DNA from: Mycobacteriaceae bacterium | GTDB lineage: Bacteria > Actinomycetota > Actinomycetes > Mycobacteriales > Mycobacteriaceae | Reading direction: 5' to 3' | NCBI GenBank assembly: GCA_019242135.1 | Contig: JAFAWC010000335.1 | Coordinates: forward strand, 1-10,017 | Length of the DNA stretch: 10,017 nt | In this document: positions 1 through 8,613 of the stretch, piece after piece | Layout of the letters: each line of letters starts with the position of its first letter | Numbering within the stretch: position 1 is the stretch's first letter | Made by a program: the position numbers and the translations under genes | Notes under the pieces: generated by a model | Told to the model about the DNA's origin: nothing | Database searches by the model: none | The model's input: only the letters and a program-made list of their open reading frames with translations

Positions 1-2946
1 GTGCGCGCCAACGCCGACGTCGTCGTCGTCGCGTTCCGGGACTCGGTTGCCGCGCTGGCGCCGCGACCCGCGGTCAAGGCCGGCGCATGCAGCGTGCTAC
101 ACATCTGGGCCAACGTCGGAGGCGTCGGCGCGGACTTCGTCGGCATCCCCGGTGCGGCCGGCAAGCTGGCGATCGAGTACAAGCCGCAGGTCGCGGGGAT
201 ATTCACCGAGCTGAAGGTGCCCGCGCAACCAGGCCTGAGTGCCCGGGTGGACGTCGACACCCGCTTCATCACCTCGCCGGCGGGGATGAAGACCGCGGTG
301 ATGGTGCTCGGCGTCATCTGTGTGGTCGCCGCGATCATCGCGCTGGCGGTGCTCGACCGGTACTCGGGCCACCGATTGCGTGGCGGCCGACGGCGGGCCA
401 ACGCGGCGATCTGGCTGGCGGATATCGCGGTGATCGGGACGCTGGTGTTGTGGCACCTCATCGGCGCCATCTCCTCCGATGACGGCTACAACCTGGTGAT
501 CGCGCGGGTGTCCCACACCGCGGGGTACATCGCCAATTACTACCGATACTTCGGCACCACCGAGGCGCCGTTCGACTGGTACCAGGCCGTGCTCGGCCAG
601 CTGGCGTCGGTGAGCACCGCCGGTGTCTGGATGCGGCTGCCTGCCACGCTCGCCGGCATCGGCTGCTGGCTGATCCTGTCGCGGTGCGGGCTGGCGCGGC
701 TCGGGCCGAGGCTGGCCGGCAACCGGGTGGCGGTGTGGACCGCGGGCGCGGTGTTTGTGGCGGCGTGGCTGCCGTTCGACAACGGGTTGCGGCCGGAGCC
801 GATCATCGCCTTCGGCACGATGCTGACCTGGATACTCGTCGAAAACGCGCTGGCGAGCCGCCGGCTGGTGCCGGCGGCCGTGGCGATCATCGTCGCGACG
901 TTCGCCGCCACCGTCGCGCCCCAGGGTCTGGTCGCGCTGGCGCCGCTGCTCGTCGGCGCGCGGGGCATCGCGCGGATCATTGCACGCCGCCGTGCCGTCG
1001 ACGGGACGCTGGCGCCGGTGGCCGCGCTGTTCGCTGCCCTGACGCTGATCCTGGTCGTCGTGTTCCGGAACGAGACCCTGGCGACCGTGGCTGAGTCGGC
1101 CCGTATCAAATACTCCGTCGGCCCGACAATCGCGTGGTACCAAGACTTCCTTCGGTATTACTTTCTGACCGTCGAAGACAGCGTCGACTCCTCGTTGACG
1201 CGGCGGTTCGCGGTGCTGGTGCTGCTGCTGTGCCTGTTCGGGATGCTTGCGGTGCTTCTGCGCCGCGGCGGTGTACCCGGAATGGCGAACGGGCCGGTGT
1301 GGCGGCTGATCGGGTCGACGGCGATCGGGCTGCTGCTGCTGACATTCACTCCGACGAAGTGGGCGGTGCAGTTCGGTGCCTTCGCCGGATTGGCCGGCGC
1401 GCTGGGCGCAGTGACCGCGTTCGCGTTCTCGCTGGTCGGGCTGCAGAGCCGGCGCAACCTGGCTCTGTACGTCACAGCGCTGCTGTTCGTGCTGGCGTGG
1501 GCGACCTCGGGCATCAACGGCTGGTTCTACATCGGCAACTACGGCGTTCCCTGGTTCGACAAGCAACCGGTGATCGCGAGCCATCCGGTCACGACGATGT
1601 TTCTCGTGCTGGCGATCGCCACCGGGCTGCTGGCCGGGTGGCTGCATTTCCGGATGGACTACGCCGGGCACACCAAGGTCACCGACAACCGCCGCAACCG
1701 GATCCTGGCCTCGACGCCGCTGCTGGTGGTGACGCTCATCATGGTGGTGCTCGAGGTCGGGTCGATGGCCAAGGCCGCGGCCCAGCGCTATCCCGTGTTC
1801 ACCACCGCGGCGGCCAACATCGACGCGGTGGCGTCGGGGTTGTCGACGGGAAGCTGCGCGATGGCCGACGACGTGCTCGTGGAAGCCGACACCAATGCCG
1901 GCATGCTGCAGCCGGTTGCAGGCCAGCAATTCGGTCCGGACGGCCCATTGGGCGGGATCGACCCGGTGGGGTTCACCCCGAACGGGGTCAGCGACACGCT
2001 CGAACCGCCCCATCCGATCACCGCGAACCCGGGCACCGTGAACTCGGACGGCTCGCCGAACAAACCGAACGCCGGGAACGTGTATGCGGCCGGCACCGGC
2101 GGCGGCTACGGTCCGGTCGGGGTGAACGGCTCGCGGGTGTTCCTTCCGTTCGGGCTCGATCCGGCCCGCACACCGGTGATGGGCAGTTACGGCGACAACA
2201 CCGTGGCCGCCAAGGCCACCTCGGCGTGGTACCAGCTGCCACCGCGCACGCCGGACCGGCCGTTGGTGGTGGTGGCTGCCGCGGGGGCGATCTTCTACTT
2301 CGACGATGTCAGCAACTTCCACTACGGGCAGTCACTGAAGCTGCAGTGGGGCGTGCACCGGCCCGACGGCAGCTACCAGCCACTGGGTGAAGTCATGCCG
2401 ATCGACACCTTTGCGCAGAACGCATGGCGCAATCTCCGTTTCCCGTTGGCCTGGGCGCCCCCGGAGGCCAACGTCGCGCGCATCGTGGCCTCCGACCCGA
2501 ACCTGAGCTCCGACCAGTGGTTCGGCTTCACCCCACCGCGGGTGCCGACACTGCAGACGGCACAGCAGTTCCTGGGGTCGCAGACACCGGTGCTGATGGA
2601 CATCGCCACCGCCGCGAACTTCCCCTGCCAGCGCCCATTCTCCGAGCACCTGGGGGTGGCCGAGCTTCCGGAGTACCGCATCCTGCCCAACGTCAAGCAG
2701 GTGTTCGTGTCGTCGAACCAGTGGCAGGCGGCCCGGGCCGGCGGCCCGTTCCTGTTCATCCAGGCGCTGCTGACCACCTCCACCGTCCCGACGTATCTAC
2801 GCAACGACTGGTACCGGGACTGGGGCTCCATCGAGCGATACGACCGCGTGGTGCCCGCCGACCAGGCTCCCGCCGCGGTCGTGGACCAGGGCAGCATCAC
2901 CGTGCGCGGGTGGACCCGCACCGGACCGATCAGGGCGTTGCCGTGA
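1..2946 (+). CDS. embA: Arabinosyltransferase EmbA (5' partial)
   Basis: Integral membrane GT-C glycosyltransferase. With EmbB it transfers arabinofuranose from decaprenylphosphoryl-arabinose to make the alpha-1,3 branches of arabinogalactan on the outer face of the membrane. The visible 981 residues begin inside the N-terminal carbohydrate-binding domain. The first codon is a GTG, but it aligns to an internal Val near residue 108 of the 1094-residue M. tuberculosis EmbA, so the gene starts upstream of the window. Visible in order: end of the N-terminal lectin-like domain (1-95), first membrane helix (about 97-117), the loop SSDDGYN with the catalytic Asp pair at visible residues 160-161, a multi-helix core to about residue 600, then the C-terminal carbohydrate-binding domain ending in GPIRALP exactly as in known EmbA. 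The EmbA-type loop [10 protein letters not shown] replaces the PEDPFGWY of EmbB. embC is expected upstream but is not visible. Confidence 0.97.
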   Translation: MRANADVVVVAFRDSVAALAPRPAVKAGACSVLHIWANVGGVGADFVGIPGAAGKLAIEYKPQVAGIFTELKVPAQPGLSARVDVDTRFITSPAGMKTAVMVLGVICVVAAIIALAVLDRYSGHRLRGGRRRANAAIWLADIAVIGTLVLWHLIGAISSDDGYNLVIARVSHTAGYIANYYRYFGTTEAPFDWYQAVLGQLASVSTAGVWMRLPATLAGIGCWLILSRCGLARLGPRLAGNRVAVWTAGAVFVAAWLPFDNGLRPEPIIAFGTMLTWILVENALASRRLVPAAVAIIVATFAATVAPQGLVALAPLLVGARGIARIIARRRAVDGTLAPVAALFAALTLILVVVFRNETLATVAESARIKYSVGPTIAWYQDFLRYYFLTVEDSVDSSLTRRFAVLVLLLCLFGMLAVLLRRGGVPGMANGPVWRLIGSTAIGLLLLTFTPTKWAVQFGAFAGLAGALGAVTAFAFSLVGLQSRRNLALYVTALLFVLAWATSGINGWFYIGNYGVPWFDKQPVIASHPVTTMFLVLAIATGLLAGWLHFRMDYAGHTKVTDNRRNRILASTPLLVVTLIMVVLEVGSMAKAAAQRYPVFTTAAANIDAVASGLSTGSCAMADDVLVEADTNAGMLQPVAGQQFGPDGPLGGIDPVGFTPNGVSDTLEPPHPITANPGTVNSDGSPNKPNAGNVYAAGTGGGYGPVGVNGSRVFLPFGLDPARTPVMGSYGDNTVAAKATSAWYQLPPRTPDRPLVVVAAAGAIFYFDDVSNFHYGQSLKLQWGVHRPDGSYQPLGEVMPIDTFAQNAWRNLRFPLAWAPPEANVARIVASDPNLSSDQWFGFTPPRVPTLQTAQQFLGSQTPVLMDIATAANFPCQRPFSEHLGVAELPEYRILPNVKQVFVSSNQWQAARAGGPFLFIQALLTTSTVPTYLRNDWYRDWGSIERYDRVVPADQAPAAVVDQGSITVRGWTRTGPIRALP
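2932..2935 (+). promoter_or_regulatory. Ribosome-binding site of embB inside embA
   Basis: AGGG lies 7 nt before the GTG of embB, within the last codons of embA. Together with the 4-nt stop/start overlap it points to translational coupling of embA and embB. This supports the GTG at 2943 over earlier in-frame codons, which lie well inside embA. Confidence 0.5.
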
Positions 2947-5900
2947 CCGCGATCTTCGCCGACGCTGAACGCGATCAGGCCCGTGCGGACAAGGTCCGCC
3001 GCGACGCCACCGTGGCGCGGTGGGTCGCAACCATCGCGGGTCTGATCGGCTTCGTGCTGTCGGTGGCCACCCCGCTGCTTCCGGTGGTGCAGACCACCGC
3101 GACGCTGAACTGGCCGCAGAACGGGACGCTGTCCAACGTCACGGCGCCGCTGATCTCGCTGACCCCCGTGTCGATGACGGCGACTGTGCCGTGCGATTTG
3201 ATCCGCACGATGCCGCCGGCAGGCGGTCTGGTGCTGGAGACCGCCCCGAAAGAGGGTAAGGAGGCGGCACTCAACGCGTTGCTGGTCAACGTGACAACCA
3301 GCCGCGTGGACATCACCGACCGCAATGTGGTGGTGGCCAGCGTGCCGCGCGAGCAGGTGACGTCGCCGGCATGCCAGCGCATCGAGGTCACATCGTCGGA
3401 GGCCGGGACCTTCGCGACGTTCGTCGGGCTCACCGACGCCGGTGGCAAACCGCTGCGCAGTGGCTTCGCTGATCCCAACCTGCGCCCGGTGATCGTCGGC
3501 GTGTTCACCGAGCTGACCGGTCCGGCGCCGCCCGGCTTAAAGCTGTCGGCGGTGATCGACACCCGGTTCTCCACCACGCCAACGGCGTTAAAGCTCACCG
3601 CGATGGTGGTCGCGATCGTGGCGACCGTGGTGGCGCTGCTCGCGCTGTGGCGCCTGGACCGCGTGGACGGGCGCCGGATGCACCGCCTCATCCCGGCGCG
3701 GTGGCGGACGTTTACGGCCACCGACGTCGTGGTGGTCGTCGGCTTCCTGTTGTGGCACATCATCGGCGCGAACTCGTCCGACGACGGCTACATCCTGCAG
3801 ATGGCCCGGGTGGCGGGGCGGGCGGGGTACATGTCGAACTACTTCCGCTGGTTCGGCAGTCCCGAGGACCCGTTCGGCTGGTACTACAACGTCCTCGCGT
3901 TGATGACGCACGTCAGCGACGCCAGCATCTGGATGCGGTTGCCCGACCTGGTCTGTGCGCTGGTCTGCTGGTTGTTGCTGTCCCGTGAGGTGCTGCCCCG
4001 GCTCGGCCCCGCGGTGGCGTCCAGCAAGGCCGCGGTGTGGGCCGCCGGTCTGGTGCTGATGGCCGCGTGGATGCCATTCAACAATGGGCTGCGCCCCGAG
4101 GGACAGATCGCCACCGGGGCGCTGATCACCTATGTTCTGATCGAGCGGGCCATCATCTCCGGTCGGCTGACGCCGGCGGCGCTGGCCATCGTCACCGCGG
4201 CCTTCACACTGGGCATCCAGCCGACCGGGTTGATCGCCGTGGCCGCACTGCTCGCCGGCGGCCGTCCGCTGCTGCGCATTCTCGTGCGCCGGCACCGGGT
4301 GTTCGGCACCTGGCCGCTGGTGGCACCGCTGCTGGCCGCGGGCACCGTGGTGCTCACCGTGGTGTTCGCCGACCAGACGCTTGCAACGGTGCTGGAAGCC
4401 ACCAGGATTCGCACCGCAATCGGGCCGAGCCAGGCCTGGTACACGGAGAATCTGCGGTACTACTACCTGATACTGCCCACGGTGGACGGATCGCTCTCGC
4501 GGCGGTTCGGTTTCTTGATCACCGCGCTGTCGTTGTTCGTGTCGATGTTCATCATGTTGCGGCGCAAGCGAATTGCCGGGGTGGCACGCGGACCGGCATG
4601 GCGGCTGATGGGCGTGATCTTCGGCACCGTGTTCTTTTTGATGTTCACGCCGACCAAATGGGTGCACCACTTCGGACTGTTCGCCGCCGTCGGCGCGGCG
4701 ATGGCGGCGCTGGCGACGGTGCTGGTGTCGCCGTCGGTGCTGCGGTGGTCGCGCAACCGGATGGCGGTACTGGCCGCGGTGTTCTTCGTGCTGGCGCTGT
4801 GCTTCGCGACGACCAACGGCTGGTGGTACGTGTCGAGCTACGGCGTACCGTTCAACAACGCGATGCCCAAAATCGGCGGAATAACAGTGAGCACAGTATT
4901 TTTCGCGTTGTTCGCCGTGTCCGCGGCATACGCGGCGTGGCTGCATTTCGTGTCGCGCAGCCACGGTGAAGGCCGCTTCGCGCGGGCTCTGACCGCCGCA
5001 CCCATTCCGGTCGCGGCGGGTTTCATGACGCTCGTGTTCGTCGGGTCGATGTTGGCCGGGGTGGTGCGCCAGTATCCGACGTACTCCAATGCCGCGGCGA
5101 ACCTGCGCGCGTTCGCCGGCGGCTGCGGGCTGGCCGACAACGTCCTGGTGGAGCCCGATCCGAACAACGGCTTCTTGCGGCCGATGCCCGGCAACTACGG
5201 GCCGTTGGGTCCGCTGGGCGGTGTGAACCCCGTCGGATTCACGCCGAACGGGGTGCCGGAACACATTGTCGCCGAGTCGATTCGATTGAACCTGCCGCAA
5301 TCGGGCACCGACTACGACTGGGATGCGCCGACGAAGCTGCCAGTGCCGGGTGTGAACGGCTCGACGGTGCCGCTGCCCTATCGGCTGGACCTCGCGCGGG
5401 TGCCGCTGGCCGGCACCTACACCGAGGGCCCGCGACAGCAAAGCAGGCTGACCTCGGCGTGGTATGAGTTGCCGGCACCGGATGCCGGGCACCCCCTGGT
5501 GGTCATCACCGCGGCGGGCACGATCAGCGGAAACAGCGTGTTCAACGGCCACACCCAGGGCCAGACGGTGGAACTGGAGCTGGGCCGGCGCGGATCTGAC
5601 GGCGCACTGCTACCCGCAGGCCGACTCGTGCCCTATGACCTCGGCCCGATACCGTCCTGGCGCAACCTGCGCTTCGCCCGGGCCGACATCCCGCGCGACG
5701 TGGTGGCGGTGCGGGTGGTCGCCGAGAACCTGTCGCTCACCCAGGGCGACTGGATCGCGGTGACACCGCCGCGGGCGCCCGAGCTGCGCTCAGTCCAAGA
5801 ATATGTCGGCTCGTCGCAGCCAGTGCTGATGGACTGGGCGGTCGGTTTGGCGTTCCCCTGCCAGCAGCCGATGTATCACAACCTCGGGGTCACCCAGGTC

Positions 5901-6170
5901 CCGGCCTTCCGGATCACTCCGGACTACAGCGCCAAGAAGCTGGACACCGACACCTGGGAGGACGGCCAAAACGGCGGCCTGCTCGGCATCACCGACGTGT
6001 TGTTGCGCGCGCACGTGATGGCCACCTACCTGTCGCACGACTGGGGCAGAGACTGGGGGTCGCTGCGCAAGTTCGACACGATCGTCGGCGCCACACCTGC
6101 GACGCTGGAACTCGGTACCGCCACCCGCAGCGGGCTGTGGAAGCCGGGGAAGATCCGCATCAAGCCCTAG
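2943..6170 (+). CDS. embB: Arabinosyltransferase EmbB, ethambutol target
   Basis: Partner of EmbA in arabinogalactan arabinan branching and the main ethambutol target. 1075 residues (M. tuberculosis EmbB has 1098). The GTG start was chosen because it overlaps the embA stop (GTGA), has AGGG 7 nt upstream, and leaves a short tail before the conserved [20 protein letters not shown] first helix. The N-terminal carbohydrate-binding domain covers about 50-210 and a helix about 213-237. The loop [11 protein letters not shown] holds the catalytic Asp280 (Mtb Asp299). The GT-C membrane core extends to about 720, followed by the C-terminal carbohydrate-binding domain ending in GKIRIKP. Numbering is Mtb minus 19 through the core: Met287 (Mtb 306), Glu308 (327), Asp335 (354), Gly387 (406), Gln426 (445), Gln478 (497), Trp573 (592) and His575 (594) all carry the wild-type residue. 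The cytoplasmic insert after the first core helix is about 18 residues shorter than in Mtb, as in M. smegmatis. Confidence 0.98.
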   Translation: MTAIFADAERDQARADKVRRDATVARWVATIAGLIGFVLSVATPLLPVVQTTATLNWPQNGTLSNVTAPLISLTPVSMTATVPCDLIRTMPPAGGLVLETAPKEGKEAALNALLVNVTTSRVDITDRNVVVASVPREQVTSPACQRIEVTSSEAGTFATFVGLTDAGGKPLRSGFADPNLRPVIVGVFTELTGPAPPGLKLSAVIDTRFSTTPTALKLTAMVVAIVATVVALLALWRLDRVDGRRMHRLIPARWRTFTATDVVVVVGFLLWHIIGANSSDDGYILQMARVAGRAGYMSNYFRWFGSPEDPFGWYYNVLALMTHVSDASIWMRLPDLVCALVCWLLLSREVLPRLGPAVASSKAAVWAAGLVLMAAWMPFNNGLRPEGQIATGALITYVLIERAIISGRLTPAALAIVTAAFTLGIQPTGLIAVAALLAGGRPLLRILVRRHRVFGTWPLVAPLLAAGTVVLTVVFADQTLATVLEATRIRTAIGPSQAWYTENLRYYYLILPTVDGSLSRRFGFLITALSLFVSMFIMLRRKRIAGVARGPAWRLMGVIFGTVFFLMFTPTKWVHHFGLFAAVGAAMAALATVLVSPSVLRWSRNRMAVLAAVFFVLALCFATTNGWWYVSSYGVPFNNAMPKIGGITVSTVFFALFAVSAAYAAWLHFVSRSHGEGRFARALTAAPIPVAAGFMTLVFVGSMLAGVVRQYPTYSNAAANLRAFAGGCGLADNVLVEPDPNNGFLRPMPGNYGPLGPLGGVNPVGFTPNGVPEHIVAESIRLNLPQSGTDYDWDAPTKLPVPGVNGSTVPLPYRLDLARVPLAGTYTEGPRQQSRLTSAWYELPAPDAGHPLVVITAAGTISGNSVFNGHTQGQTVELELGRRGSDGALLPAGRLVPYDLGPIPSWRNLRFARADIPRDVVAVRVVAENLSLTQGDWIAVTPPRAPELRSVQEYVGSSQPVLMDWAVGLAFPCQQPMYHNLGVTQVPAFRITPDYSAKKLDTDTWEDGQNGGLLGITDVLLRAHVMATYLSHDWGRDWGSLRKFDTIVGATPATLELGTATRSGLWKPGKIRIKP

Positions 6171-6209
6171 TTGGCAGTAGGTTGAATCGGCGGCCCGGCC
6201 CGTTCGACC

Positions 6210-6224
6210 CGGCCGGTTCGGCCG
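6210..6224 (+). other. GC-only hairpin between embB and the transporter gene
   Basis: CGGCCG-GTT-CGGCCG forms a perfect 6-bp stem with a 3-nt loop in the 74-nt gap after embB. A competing stem pairs CCGGCC at 6195-6200 with GGCCGG at 6211-6216. No T-run follows, so it is not a classical intrinsic terminator. It could attenuate read-through from embB, or it could simply reflect the GC-rich composition. The second stem ends only 10 nt before the transporter's Shine-Dalgarno site. Confidence 0.25.
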
Positions 6225-6234
6225 CTCGGCGGCG

Positions 6235-6240
6235 AGGAGG
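6235..6240 (+). promoter_or_regulatory. Shine-Dalgarno site of the MFS transporter gene
   Basis: AGGAGG is a near-perfect anti-16S match 4 nt before the GTG at 6245. The spacing is short, but this strong site is the main reason to place the start at 6245 rather than at the upstream in-frame ATG (6137) inside embB. Confidence 0.65.
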
Positions 6241-6244
6241 GCAG

Positions 6245-7498
6245 GTGGCCAGGCAGCGACTCACCCCGGACCAACGAAACTCGTTTATCGCCGCGCAATT
6301 GGGCTGGACGATGGACGCGTTCGACTACTTCATCGTCGTGCTGGTCTACGCCGACATCGCGCGAGACTTCCACACCAGCACGACGCGGGTCGCGTTCATC
6401 ACGACGGCCACGCTGATGATGCGCCCGGTCGGCGCGCTGGTATTCGGGTTGTGGGCAGACCGCGTCGGCCGGCGAGTTCCGTTGATGGTCGACGTCACGT
6501 TCTACTCAATCGTCGGGTTCCTCTGCGCGTTCGCGCCGAACTTGACCGTGCTGCTCATCCTGCGCCTGCTGTACGGCATCGGCATGGGCGGGGAGTGGGG
6601 CCTGGGCGCCGCGCTCGCGATGGAAAAGATTCCGCCCGAGCGGCGGGGTTTCTTCTCCGGCCTGTTGCAGGAGGGCTATTCGTTCGGATATCTGCTCGCA
6701 GCACTGGTCAGCCTCGTGGTGCTGGACTGGTCCGGGCTGTCCTGGCGCTGGCTGTTCGGCTTGAGCATTGTGCCTGCGTTCATCTCGCTCATCATTCGGT
6801 CGAGGGTGCGCGAGTCCGAGGTGTGGAAAGCCTCGCAGGAGCAGATGCGTTTGACCCGCACCCGGTTACGCGACGTCATCATCGACCCGAAGATCATCCG
6901 CCGGTTCGTTTACCTGGTGCTGTTGATGACCGCGTTCAACTGGATGAGCCACGGCACGCAAGACGTCTACCCGACTTTTTTGTCGGCCACGCACCACGGC
7001 GGCGCCGGCCTGTCCACCGTGACCGCGCGGTGGATCGTGGTGATCTACAACGTCGGCGCGATCACCGGCGGCCTTGTGTTCGGCGCGCTGTCGACACGGT
7101 TCGGGCGCCGGTACACGATCGTGTTCTGCGCGCTGATGGGACTGCCGATCGTCCCGCTGTTCGCGTATTCGCGCACCGCCGCAATGCTATGTCTCGGTGC
7201 GTTTTTGATGCAGCTGATGGTGCAGGGCGCCTGGGGGGTGATCCCTGCACATCTGACCGAGATGTCACCAGATGCGATTCGGGGGTTCTATCCCGGCGTC
7301 ACCTACCAGCTGGGCAACCTATTGGCGGCCTTCAATCTGCCGATCCAAGAGCGGCTCGCGCAGTCCCACGGTTATCCGTTCGCGTTGGCCGCCACGGTAA
7401 TACCGGTGCTGCTCACCGTCGCGGTGCTGTCGCTGATCGGCAAGGACGCCACCGGGATCCGGTTCGGTAGCGAGCAGAGCGCGCAGCATCTGGCCTGA
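6245..7498 (+). CDS. MFS transporter, SHS (sialate/lactate:H+ symporter) type
   Basis: Predicted 417-residue, 12-helix major facilitator, probably a proton symporter for a small carboxylate. The start GTG follows AGGAGG. The first helix region carries [13 protein letters not shown] (19-31), the usual opening of the SHS family (TC 2.A.1.12: NanT, Jen1 and lactate permeases). The MFS loop 2-3 signature [10 protein letters not shown] lies at 68-77 and its second-half copy STRFGRR at 283-289. [21 protein letters not shown] (108-128) is the helix-4 region typical of the family. [12 protein letters not shown] (235-246) is another family hallmark, found in lactate-type members. A charged central loop lies at about 186-220. 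The substrate cannot be read from sequence; lactate, pyruvate or another monocarboxylate or sugar acid are possible. It shares strand with embB across 74 nt and may be partly co-transcribed, but no functional tie to arabinan synthesis is evident. In M. tuberculosis the gene after embB is, from memory, a different one (Rv3796). Confidence 0.88.
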   Translation: MARQRLTPDQRNSFIAAQLGWTMDAFDYFIVVLVYADIARDFHTSTTRVAFITTATLMMRPVGALVFGLWADRVGRRVPLMVDVTFYSIVGFLCAFAPNLTVLLILRLLYGIGMGGEWGLGAALAMEKIPPERRGFFSGLLQEGYSFGYLLAALVSLVVLDWSGLSWRWLFGLSIVPAFISLIIRSRVRESEVWKASQEQMRLTRTRLRDVIIDPKIIRRFVYLVLLMTAFNWMSHGTQDVYPTFLSATHHGGAGLSTVTARWIVVIYNVGAITGGLVFGALSTRFGRRYTIVFCALMGLPIVPLFAYSRTAAMLCLGAFLMQLMVQGAWGVIPAHLTEMSPDAIRGFYPGVTYQLGNLLAAFNLPIQERLAQSHGYPFALAATVIPVLLTVAVLSLIGKDATGIRFGSEQSAQHLA

Positions 7499-7504
7499 GG
7501 TGGG

Positions 7505-7836
7505 TTATAGGACCCGGACGGTCACAGGGATGCCGTTGAGGGCGCCGTTTCCCGATGGTTCATCGATGAATGTCGGCGGAGACAGCGAGTTGGTGTTGAC
7601 TCCGGGTGAGCCGTTGGCAACCGACATTCGGGTATCCGGTTTGCCGTGGCCCCACCCGTCAGCGACGCGCCTTTAGGGCAGATGTGGCCGCGGCTCCAAG
7701 TATCGTCCTTATTGCCGCGGATGCCGTGGACACGGCCGGTTTGGACGTCAATCTCCAAGCCGCACATGGCTTCACAGAGCGGGCAGGTGTACAGATGACG
7801 GCCGTCTTCTCCCACCGCGGCGAGCTCGATGGTCAC
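7505..7836 (-). pseudogene. Molybdopterin oxidoreductase remnant with large internal deletion
   Basis: Two separated pieces of one molybdopterin-dependent oxidoreductase gene are joined head to tail on the minus strand. From GTG at 7836 down to 7660, 59 residues form the N-terminal [4Fe-4S] domain with CPLCEAMC (Cys18, Cys21, Cys25) and HICPKGASL (Cys53), the CxxC-x3-C...C cluster of the family. From 7663 to 7505 a different frame encodes 52 residues resembling the C-terminal end of the molybdopterin-dinucleotide-binding domain (DGWGHGKPDTRMSVA, then PGVNTNSLSPPTF, ending NGIPVTVRVL and TAA). The 600 or more residues between them, including the catalytic core, are gone, and the join shifts frame. 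Reading on in the first frame gives unrelated residues to a TGA at 7522. It lies 51 nt behind tetR on the same strand, so it was probably second in a tetR operon. Intact relatives are roughly 700-760 residues. The product cannot be an active enzyme. Confidence 0.85.
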
Positions 7837-7887
7837 CCGCTCACAGTACGCCTCAATCGCTACGGTCCGTAGCGGAAGGGTATGCAG

Positions 7888-8547
7888 TCACGCGTCAGGG
7901 GCAGCGGCTGCAGCGAGCAGCGATTCCGTCGTCTTTTCGCGATCGTCGCCCATCCCGACGAGTACATCGACGGTAAGGGGGCCGAGAATTTGCGTCAGCC
8001 CGTGGTCCGCGTGCCCGAAAAAGCCGGCCATCTCTAGCATCACCGCTCCGTGGACGAGGCTCCACAGCCGGCCCGCGATCGCGGCCTCGCCGTCGTCGCG
8101 CATCCTGCCCGCCGCGATCATCCGTCGCACGACGGTGAGCAGGGCGTCGAACGACAGCGAATTCGCGGCGTGATTGGACACGCTGCCGGTGACGGTGAGA
8201 TCGGCCCGGTGCCGGGTGATCGCCTCCGGCGACGAGATGCCGAAAATCAGCTGGTATCGCTGCGGGTTGTCGAGCGCGAAGCGCCGATACGCCACCCCCA
8301 TGGCGAAGAAGTCGGCCACCGGGTCGTCGCTGTGCGGTACCTCGGTCAGCGCTTTTGCAAAGCGGGTGAACGCCTCCGCGGCGATCGCGTCGATCAGCCC
8401 GGTCATCCCACCGAAATGCGTGTACACCGCCATCGTGGAGGCGCCGATCTCGGCGGCCACCCGGCGCGCCTGCAGCGCGTCGGCGCCGTCGCGCTCGAGC
8501 AGCCGGATGCCGGCCTCGATCAATGCTTGCCTGCTCACCCTTGCCAT
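7888..8547 (-). CDS. TetR-family repressor with WHG-type C-terminal domain
   Basis: 219-residue TetR/AcrR-type DNA-binding regulator. The N-terminal helix-turn-helix domain spans about 6-52, with recognition-helix region IGASTMAVYTHFGGM (34-48), the normal TetR pattern. The ligand-binding part has VAYRRFALDNPQRYQLIFG (85-103) and LWSLVHGAVMLEMAGFF (161-177), features of the TetR_C_33/WHG domain. The start is ATG at 8545-8547. There is almost no room for a Shine-Dalgarno site: GGCAGG abuts the ATG and an operator-like palindrome begins 7 nt upstream, so the transcript may be leaderless or nearly so. It diverges from the carotenoid oxygenase gene across 66 bp containing two identical-type palindromes, which suggests it represses both itself and the oxygenase. 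From memory, M. tuberculosis has the same divergent pair as Rv0653c/Rv0654. The inducer is unknown; a hydrophobic apocarotenoid or retinoid is a reasonable guess from the neighbour only. Confidence 0.92.
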   Translation of the reverse strand: MARVSRQALIEAGIRLLERDGADALQARRVAAEIGASTMAVYTHFGGMTGLIDAIAAEAFTRFAKALTEVPHSDDPVADFFAMGVAYRRFALDNPQRYQLIFGISSPEAITRHRADLTVTGSVSNHAANSLSFDALLTVVRRMIAAGRMRDDGEAAIAGRLWSLVHGAVMLEMAGFFGHADHGLTQILGPLTVDVLVGMGDDREKTTESLLAAAAAPDA

Positions 8548-8553
8548 CCTGCC

Positions 8554-8566
8554 ATAACAGTGTTAT
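8554..8566. promoter_or_regulatory. TetR operator-like palindrome 1 (tetR side)
   Basis: ATAAC-AGT-GTTAT is a perfect inverted repeat (ATAACA/TGTTAT around a central G), starting 7 bp upstream of the tetR start codon. It covers the likely start of tetR transcription, as expected for autorepression. It has the same half-sites and 3-bp centre as palindrome 2. Confidence 0.75.
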
Positions 8567-8574
8567 ACAGAGTA
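8562..8574 (-). promoter_or_regulatory. Possible -10 region of tetR
   Basis: On the minus strand TACTCT (8574 to 8569) and TATAAC (8567 to 8562) are both plausible mycobacterial -10 hexamers. Either gives a transcript start within or beside palindrome 1 and a leader of roughly 5-15 nt. No convincing -35 is visible, which is common in mycobacteria. Confidence 0.3.
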
Positions 8575-8576
8575 GT

Positions 8577-8591
8577 CATAACGCTGTTATG
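8577..8591. promoter_or_regulatory. TetR operator-like palindrome 2 (oxygenase side)
   Basis: CATAAC-GCT-GTTATG is a perfect 6-3-6 inverted repeat. Its centre (8584) is 24 bp from that of palindrome 1 (8560), and it ends 22 bp before the oxygenase ATG. It overlaps the best -10 candidate for the oxygenase gene, so bound repressor would block that promoter. Confidence 0.75.
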
Positions 8592-8593
8592 GT
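8588..8593 (+). promoter_or_regulatory. Possible -10 box of the carotenoid oxygenase gene
   Basis: TATGGT fits the mycobacterial TAnnnT -10 pattern and overlaps the right half of palindrome 2. It predicts a transcript start near 8600 and a leader of about 14 nt that contains GGGAGG. No clear -35 is present. Confidence 0.35.
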
Positions 8594-8600
8594 CTGCTAT

Positions 8601-8606
8601 GGGAGG
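8601..8606 (+). promoter_or_regulatory. Shine-Dalgarno site of the carotenoid oxygenase gene
   Basis: GGGAGG lies 7 nt before the ATG at 8614, ideal spacing. It decides for this ATG over the in-frame ATG at 8599, which would place the Shine-Dalgarno sequence inside the gene. Confidence 0.7.
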
Positions 8607-8613
8607 TCCCGAC

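Noticed and set aside
1..3. GTG at the first base as the true start of embA
   Set aside because: It aligns to an internal Val of the N-terminal domain; about 107 residues of EmbA must lie upstream.
19..30. Four tandem GTC triplets
   Set aside because: They encode a Val run conserved in EmbA (VVVAFRDS) and are not a microsatellite of note.
97..2322. 741-residue open frame on the minus strand opposite embA
   Set aside because: It is rich in Arg, His, Gln and Pro with no recognisable domain. It is the expected antisense shadow of a GC-rich gene whose plus-strand product is clearly EmbA.
1134..2390. 418-residue plus-strand open frame within embA
   Set aside because: Out-of-frame shadow with Arg/Gly/Ala-rich composition; EmbA homology is continuous in the other frame.
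3588..5552. 654-residue open frame on the minus strand opposite embB
   Set aside because: Same low-complexity Arg/His/Gln composition; the plus strand encodes unmistakable EmbB throughout.
6137..6244. Earlier in-frame ATG for the transporter, overlapping embB
   Set aside because: The added 36 residues are low complexity and unlike the family; AGGAGG at 6235-6240 points to the GTG at 6245.
7499..7520. Possible bidirectional terminator between the transporter and the convergent remnant
   Set aside because: Only a 4-bp GGGT/ACCC stem is visible and no T-run; too weak to call.
7606..7872. 88-residue plus-strand open frame over the oxidoreductase remnant
   Set aside because: The minus strand carries two clear molybdopterin oxidoreductase segments here; the plus-strand frame shows no domain or convincing start.
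8599..8601. In-frame ATG 15 nt upstream of the oxygenase start
   Set aside because: It would place GGGAGG inside the coding region and leave no ribosome-binding site; the ATG at 8614 has ideal spacing.
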